Part shown: positions 58,401 through 64,000 of the stretch, piece after piece
How positions within the stretch are numbered: position 1 is the stretch's first letter
How the letters are laid out: every line of letters starts with the position of its first letter
From: Omphalotus guepiniiformis
Lineage: Eukaryota; Basidiomycota; Agaricomycetes; Agaricales; Omphalotaceae
NCBI GenBank assembly: GCA_028554645.1
Contig: JAQOOI010000057.1
Span: 62,001-126,000 of the forward strand
Direction of reading: 5' to 3'
Length of the DNA stretch: 64,000 nt
Translations under genes and position numbers: made by a program
The notes under the pieces: model-generated
What the model was told of the DNA's origin: nothing
Databases searched by the model: none
What the model saw: only the letters and a program-made list of their open reading frames with translations

Positions 58401-58814
58401 CGGCGTCATACTCGTTCCTTCGGGAAGGTACCGTAACGATCGATACAGACATATGTAGTTCCGCGGGAATTATCGGGCCCGAGAAACTGTTTTGCTCCCG
58501 GGGTCGGACATGTCATCCATGTTCGTTTCGGTGCTGCGTCCAGGTTTGAAGTTGAACTTGAGGTAGGCATGAGCGTCTTGAGTCTATGTATGTACCTGTA
58601 CCTTACGGTTTCCGAGATGTACATAGTGTCTGTATCGACGAAAGGACAGAAATCATCGATGGAGATTAGCCTCCAGACTCCTTCCGGTAGCTTCCGGTGG
58701 AGTCCAGTGGAGTCCTCGGAAGTATCGAGAACTCGGAAGTATCTCACTCGAAGCTATGCGGATCTCCAGTGATTTCAAGAGCATCCTAGAGGTGAGAGAT
58801 GATGTTGAAGGGAA
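55468..58814. other. Long intergenic stretch, no supported gene
   Basis: A possible exon remnant at 56043-56162 (ASAAAAGGGVLVAANPDP, ending CAG before GTAACA) is coding-like but isolated. Simple repeats: CGATTCG near 57209-57230 and CGTG near 57270-57290. Confidence 0.4.
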
Positions 58815-58885
58815 GCATTAATGGGGTAGTGGTAACCTGGGTCGTTGCCATCGACCCGCCGGGGGTTCGATTCCCTCTTAATGCA
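58815..58885 (+). tRNA. tRNA-Gly (GCC)
   Basis: The acceptor stem GCATTAA pairs with TTAATGC, discriminator A. D arm GGGTAGTGGTAACC, anticodon stem GGTCG/CGACC with loop TTGCCAT (anticodon GCC), and a T arm with GGTTCGATTCC. No intron. A run of five T follows at about 58910. Confidence 0.92.
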
Positions 58886-59493
58886 TACACCGGTGTTTAT
58901 ATGACTCTGTTTTTGTTGGGTTTGGGGATTTGTGCGTAGGGGATGAGTGATTAAATGGTGGGGAGAGAGATATTTGAATTTGAGGTGTTGGTGTGTGGTG
59001 TGTATGTGTTACTAAGGCTTGATTGGAGGTTCGAGTGGAGGTTTGAGTGTGTACAGGATGTACTGTACTTAAGGATGTTCCGAGATCTTCGTATTGACTT
59101 CAAAAAGGTTCCGGTATATAAAGTTCTCCTCGGAAGAAAACACAAACCAAGCGCCATCTGAGTGCTCATTGTGAGGTGATCATGAGTGAAAGTATTGAAA
59201 CGTTCAAGATTCAGAAACGTTTGGAGGTGAGGTACATTTGAATCTCGGAAGCAAACGTTATCCATCGTCCTCAACAAATCAAAAACAGGTACCACAATGC
59301 ACTAAGCATTGTGAACGTTACATTCCGAAATTGGTTTAAAGTTGAAGTGAATCATCTTCGTGCGACTAAGTCACCGTAAGGCGATGCAAATACTGTATGT
59401 AAATAAAAAGGAGAATGCAACTATAAAACATACACACCATAGACTCGGTCGGAATCGGGATCGTGACCGAAAAAAGTGTCAGCATCGTAGACA

Positions 59494-59565
59494 TTCGGAT
59501 ACGGGGAATCGAACCCCGGGCTATCGCGTGAGAGGCGATAATGTTAGCCACTACACCATATCCGA
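59494..59565 (-). tRNA. tRNA-Glu (CTC)
   Basis: On the minus strand TCGGATA pairs with TATCCGA, discriminator A. A box TGGTGTAGTGGCTAACAT, anticodon stem ATCGC/GCGAT with loop CTCTCAC (anticodon CTC), and B box GGTTCGATTCCCC. No intron. A terminator-like T6 lies about 20 nt downstream (59470-59475). Confidence 0.95.
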
Positions 59566-59739
59566 GTTATAATAACAGCGATTACATTCCGTAGTGTTCG
59601 CCGCCAGTGAACCATATAGCATATACATGATTGACTATACGATATGTAATGTACATCCGAGTCCCCGAAGAAACACAAATTATATGTACAAAGCTGAGAG
59701 TCCGACTCCAATACCTCTGACAGAGTCCATCCATCTCAC

Positions 59740-60401
59740 TCAAACAATATTCAAAGTAACATTCCGAATTCTAAGAAGCGGTCCAGTCGAAGCCTACCAA
59801 ACAACAAAAATATCAGCACACACTCATCCACCACCAACCAACCAAAAACTCAGGAACAAAAGAAAGAAAAGAACTCTCAACATACCCCAACAAGCGAATA
59901 ATGCGCAACACCCAACTGAGCCCTTCCCTTCGGAAAAGTCCCCGGAACCAACACACTAAAATTCTGATGAGGCATCCAATCACCATCCGTCACAAACTCT
60001 GGATCGAAAGGACCGTGGTAGAGTAGTATACCGAGGTAGTCTGGTGGAGGACATTGTGGGCCTGGGCAGGTTTGTAGGCCTATGGCGATGTCGATTTCGA
60101 TTGAGGGTGTTAGGGTGTCCTGTGTTACGAAGAGAAACGAAAGGAAGGGTCAGCCATGCGGAGGAGAGGAAATTGGGTGGAGGGAAGGAGGAAGGAGGGG
60201 GGAAGGAAGGAAGGCGGGGGAAGGAGGGAGGAAGGAAGGGAGGGAGGAAGGGAAGGGACGTACGGGACGATTAACAGTCACTGTAAGATTTGACCCAGCA
60301 GGTACGGAGGTAAATTCAGCTGGGGAACCTATAAATGCGCTTTGTGCAAAGGCAAGAGTAGCGGAGGCCACGAGAGCGAGGGTAGATGTGAAGACTTTCA
60401 T
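59740..60401 (-). CDS. Small secreted protein of a basidiomycete family
   Basis: Exons 60401-60264, 60119-59886 and 59793-59740 join to 141 residues. A signal peptide covers about residues 1-19 (MKVFTSTLALVASATLAFAQ). The rest has family-like blocks: IGSPAEFTSVPAGSNLTVTV, IDIAIGLQTCPGPQC, LGILLYHGPF, PHQNFSVLVPGTFPKGRAQL and LGVAHYSLVG. Small secreted proteins of this pattern are common in agaricomycetes; the function is unknown. Two cysteines (TCPGPQC) could form a disulfide. Intron 1 is almost entirely a GGAAG-type repeat. The TATA box lies at 60470-60480. Confidence 0.85.
60165..60258. repeat. GGAAG-rich microsatellite in an intron
   Basis: A long imperfect run of GGAAGGAGG units within intron 1 of the secreted-protein gene. 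Confidence 0.85.
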
Positions 60402-60469
60402 CGCGCACACACGAACGAACTCGAGAGCAAGCAAGTAACTGATATCTCCCAAAGCTCCCCGTTCCGTGC

Positions 60470-60480
60470 TTTTTATATAC
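60470..60480 (-). promoter_or_regulatory. TATA box of the 141-residue secreted protein
   Basis: TATATAAAAAG on the minus strand, about 70 nt before the ATG at 60401. Confidence 0.5.
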
Positions 60481-60483
60481 CCT

Positions 60484-61437
60484 ACACCCCGCCTATTTCC
60501 TTAGGACTAAGCTAAGCCCTCGAAATAAGCATCGCGGTGATATACGCCGTCGAGAGACACGGAGGATCGAATAGCACGGACTATTGGGTCATGAAGACTC
60601 GGAGGTGTTTACATAGCACGGGTACGGCCTATACAATTGGCTAGCCCCGGAGACAGTAGAATCGCTTGGCTGGAGCCTGGGACAGTGTGAACCGGAGACA
60701 GGAACCCGTGGGTTTGCTACGAATGACGAAGGCTGTTCTTCGAGGGCAATGACATGTACAACGTTCGAGGCTGGAAGAGGTTTAAAATTAAACGGTCATT
60801 AGATTCCTTCCCCGACGAAGGAGTCCCAAGGTCGATCTAGAGGGGTTCTGGAAAGAGGGGTGTGGTACACGAGTGAGGGGAAAAGCACCGTGTGGATACA
60901 TCATATAAAGCTTTCTCGTTTTGTTCTTTGAGGACTGTGGTATGTGGGAGGTGATTGAACGAGGGTTCTGTGGGTCGACATTGTTGATGGAGGAGGGTAG
61001 GGTTAGTAGTAACGCGTTACGCGTGATTGTTGTGTAGAGAAGATTCGGACCGTATGGCCGTATCCTCCGATGCCACCATCGTCGACGTTCGTCAGACCTG
61101 CAATTGAATGCCTTTACTTTCCGCAAGCGCGCTTGAAGAAATATCATGAGCAACATCTCTTTCTCAACAATAGGATCTAACACACAACCTGAGTACGAAG
61201 AGAACACGGTTTTTGAGGATGGACATTTGAGAAGCAGGAGGGTAGAGCTTAGAGTCAAGCTCAGTGAACAATATGTGTGTATTGTACTATCTCAGTATGA
61301 AGCTGGTGAGCGCTAATACCGCAGTCGCGTGCAGCCGAAGTATCAGCGCTGCAGCTTCAACAAAGACTTTACCAACAACCGAACACAAGTACTGTCTACT
61401 ACCGGTGTAACTCCTCAAGGCCTCAAGGCCTCAACGT
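60484..61437. other. Intergenic stretch, no supported gene
   Basis: A 156-codon minus frame at 60788-61258 shows no recognisable motif and is not called. Confidence 0.4.
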
Positions 61438-62125
61438 TCAACAAGGAAACAACCTTCTCCATCCCCTCGCTCTCTGCTCCTCTCCAGCCAGCGCAGTATT
61501 CCCATTACCATCCCTTGGCCTGATCTCCCAGTCCGCTCCTCTCTTCTCCAGCAGTACCTTCACCACCCTCCATCCGTCCACCCCATCAACCTCATTCAAC
61601 GCCCGCCCCAAGCTCCCTTTCATACCATACTCATTTACCCTCGTTCAAAAGTTCTTCGAATCAACCCTACCCCTCCTAGCCGCATTCTCCACTACTCCTA
61701 GAACACTCATTTCAACGACTTCTTTCGATGAGAATATCACAGCCTCTGATATCCTGCAAGCTCGTAGTGGTTGTTAGATAGACGGGTCAGCGCGTGAGAG
61801 TTGATGCTCAGCGTCGAGCATGGCTTGGAATACTGGGACTCGGGACTCCCAGGATGCTACATAGAACGGTGGGTTTAGTGGTTCTACCTCCGTTGACTAG
61901 AATCAATGCGCCCGCCCGTCCGGTTCGGATTGGATTGTGTGTTTCACGATATTCTGGCAGTCCGAAGTAGAACTTCTCCAATGTGAAGCTTGAACTTGAG
62001 AGTATCGCTGTTTTATGCGAGGAACTGTTGGCTTCCAAGTCGTTGGGAGGTTGGTTCCATTTAGCTTGGTTTTCGGTGTAGCCTGAGTGCTGCGCTTTAA
62101 TTGAAAGGTGTGTCGCTATATGCAT
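61438..62125 (-). pseudogene. Decayed gene of unknown family
   Basis: On the minus strand a coding-like exon follows an acceptor near 61754: ISEAVIFSSKEVVEMSVLG, VVENAARRGRVDSKNF, then TGA at 61645-61647, then TRVNEYGMKGSLGRALNEV and GWRVVKVLLEKRGADW. The frame keeps its character on both sides of the TGA, as expected if CGA has become TGA. A second coding-like piece (62125-61808, SSFTLEKFYFGLPEY) may be an upstream exon. No domain is recognised. Confidence 0.4.
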
Positions 62126-62809
62126 TCGACGTACCTAGACTTGAAGATTGACTACAGTTCCGCAGAATGGTGAACCCTGCCAAACGTGATGTAGTGAATG
62201 CGCTCGGGCCTTGAAGATTCATTGTCGAGAGTCGAACTTAGTTCTTGCGTTTCCAGATTATTCGGACGATCTACATAGTCGGGACATACGCCGCAGACCT
62301 GACACAAACGACTTCTGTATTTGTAGACTTTTAGACCCCTTCAACCTTGATACAAACTCTACCTCGCCTTTGAATCAATCATGATGCTTACTACGCCTTT
62401 CAAGTTATACACAGGCTCGGAGGCTCTCATGATCAAAATGGTTCGGTCAACATCATTGATGAGGGAGGTCGCATGGCATTGCGGCATTTCATGCTATCTC
62501 GGAGGATTGAACGGGACGACTGACATGTACATCAAGCTATCAGCCCGTACGTACCTATTGGAACAGTTTCGTGCACTGATGTCTCAAGTCCCTTGATTCG
62601 GGGGTACAACGGAGAGTGATCAATGCCTTGAACAATCTAATGCCCTTGATGGCCTGGACACCTCGAAAGCCAACTATGATTGTAGATTGTATCATCGGTA
62701 GTATCAAGCTGGCGATGGCGCGACCTTCTTCCCTTCTTGTTTTACTTCTCGGCGTATCTTCCGGGTGTTGAACGTTGATACGACGTGAGGCGCTGGAGAG
62801 CAGGATACA
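62126..62809. other. Intergenic stretch, no supported gene
   Basis: Only a 71-codon frame at 62381-62596 without motifs; nothing recognisable. Confidence 0.4.
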
Positions 62810-62817
62810 TATAAAAG
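62810..62817 (+). promoter_or_regulatory. TATA box and leader intron of the 63-kb secreted-protein gene
   Basis: TATAAAAG lies 162 nt before the ATG at 62972, within ACATATAAAAGCG, the same 13-mer as upstream of gene B. A leader intron 62918-62970 (GTAAGC, branch TACTGAC, GCGTAG) ends one base before that ATG. Confidence 0.5.
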
Positions 62818-62971
62818 CGGTTCAAGTTCGATGGTTGATTCTTCAGCTGGACTCTCCGCAAACATTCACGCTATCAACGGTGCTGGTCACCTTTGATTTC
62901 GTTCAAAACTCATTCATGTAAGCACGCGCATCCGATATCGATATCCCTGTTCAATACTGACTATGCGTAGA

Positions 62972-63843
62972 ATGCGTCTCAACTTCTTCACTCTCGCCTT
63001 CGCTTTCTCCCTCAGCGTCTCAACCGTTATCGGAGGCCCTGTTGACCTTTCCGCACGAAAACAAAGTGCCACAGTTGACAGTTCCAGTACCACTGGCATA
63101 CATGCTCGAGCATATACTGTACCCAGTCAAGCAACCATCGAAACAGCGATGAAAGTTCAGATAGCCAAGTTCCCAACAAAACACGCATTGTTTTATTCCG
63201 GTGATACATATATCCCAGGAAGTTCGGAAGTTCAACTACACCTACCAAAGGTCGTCGGGCTTCCCCTCCTCCTCCTCCTCCCCCACCCCCACCTCCACCT
63301 CTCCCTCCCAGCGGCTCAGGTTCAGGGGGCTCCAAAAAGGTACCACCAAAAACTAGTACTACACCTTCACAGAAACCAATCCAATGGAGTGTCTACGCAC
63401 AAGACGTTGCTAAAAGAACTGGAAAGTTCTATACCATCTACGATATCTACGATCTAGCCACCGAAGAAGAAAAACTCGCTCAAGCAGGTTTATCCTCATC
63501 AGATTACTCCAAATACCACCTCGAGCTAGTTAACAATGCATCAAAAGCAATGGCTACAGTCGTCTCTGGTGTTATCTACGTTTTGTTACCTGATTCTCCT
63601 GCCACGACGGGTACCAGTAGTACTTCGGCGGGATATATAACTGTACAATTGGGTACTAGTGGGGAGACGACAAAGTTTTATGATACTACTGTTTGGGTTG
63701 AGGAGGAATGGCCGATTTTGATGAAGAGGGGGGATGTTGAGATTGTTAGGGTTAATCCTCATGATGCGGAGAATGGTGGGAATCCGGGGATTGTTTTGAA
63801 GAAGAAGGGAGTTGTGCTTCCGGTTACTAAGAGTACACCTTGA
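62972..63843 (+). CDS. Secreted protein of unknown function (two exons proposed)
   Basis: The ATG at 62972 is chosen because the upstream ATG (62963) lies inside a good leader intron. A signal peptide (LNFFTLAFAFSLSVSTVIGG) covers about residues 1-21. Exon 1 ends with KFPTKHALFYSG. A 119-nt intron (63201-63319; GTGATA donor, long pyrimidine tract, CTCAG acceptor) restores the frame to QWSVYAQDVAKRTGKFYTIYDIYDL, a middle with SGVIYVLLPDSP, and a C-terminal WPILMKRGDVEIVRVNP, giving 250 residues. The family is not recognised. If the intron is wrong, the gene has a frameshift within a Pro-rich coding stretch instead. Possibly an effector-like or enzyme domain; unknown. Confidence 0.65.
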
Positions 63844-64000
63844 TTCTGACCATTGATACGCAAGGTTGAGGTTGTATATGTAGTACTGAGCCAACATGTA
63901 CAAATGGCGCACTCGCAGCCAGCGCGTTGAAAAAGCACAACTGTGGGTCCTCAGCGGTTCACTTGAGGGAGCCGGCAAGTGTGCATTTAAGACGGTGCCC
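63844..64000. other. 3' flank at the window end
   Basis: No feature is seen. Confidence 0.5.

Noticed and set aside
58951..59295. 114-codon minus frame between the two tRNA genes
   Set aside because: No motif; composition (Thr/Asn/Ser runs) looks non-coding.

Overview
The window looks like nuclear DNA of a basidiomycete fungus, most likely an agaricomycete. The genes are full of short GT-AG introns (about 50-100 nt), two eukaryotic tRNA genes are present, and the recognisable products are a Set3-type PHD/SET protein, an EFM7-type methyltransferase, a peroxisomal acyl-CoA oxidase, small secreted proteins and a chromodomain Ty3/gypsy retrotransposon. No tools were used: exon boundaries come from reading frame, splice signals and knowledge of the families.

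Layout. (1) 0-24 kb, genic: the tail of a cut-off gene; a frameshifted gene (A, 2.2-3.9 kb); a large five-exon Set3-like gene (4.6-11.2 kb, minus); an MCM2 fragment (13.4-13.8 kb); a secreted epoxide-hydrolase-like enzyme (15.0-16.3 kb); the intact paralogue of A (B, 17.0-18.7 kb, minus); and, divergent from B, a 1,146-residue protein (C, 19.8-23.2 kb). A, B and C share a promoter plan: a TATA box about 155-165 nt before the ATG and an intron just before the ATG. (2) 24-47 kb, a repeat island: AT-rich degenerate repeats, a tRNA-derived SINE-like repeat, a short Mutator-like element with long terminal inverted repeats and a 9-bp target duplication, and two inverted copies of one Ty3/gypsy family. 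The gypsy copies are the outer parts of a giant inverted repeat. Its inner 1.28 kb (1,184 bp of host DNA plus 96 bp of LTR) looks identical in both arms. The 5.1-kb spacer holds a GIY-YIG/T5orf172 gene, a decayed gene and most of a host gene whose promoter and start are duplicated. (3) 47-64 kb, genic: a conserved hypothetical gene divergent from EFM7, acyl-CoA oxidase, tRNA-Gly(GCC), tRNA-Glu(CTC), two small secreted proteins and decayed coding sequence.

How it fits together. Housekeeping functions (chromatin, translation-factor methylation, beta-oxidation, tRNA) flank a transposon island that has been duplicated and rearranged. The second gypsy copy looks potentially intact: apparent self-priming through its own LTR, a -1 gag/pol frameshift signal and a full set of pol domains. 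The first copy has at least three nonsense changes, all C-to-T at CG dinucleotides, and similar in-frame TGA codons occur in other decayed genes here. The best candidates for something undescribed are the A/B/C gene set with its shared promoter design, and the retroelement-bounded palindrome.
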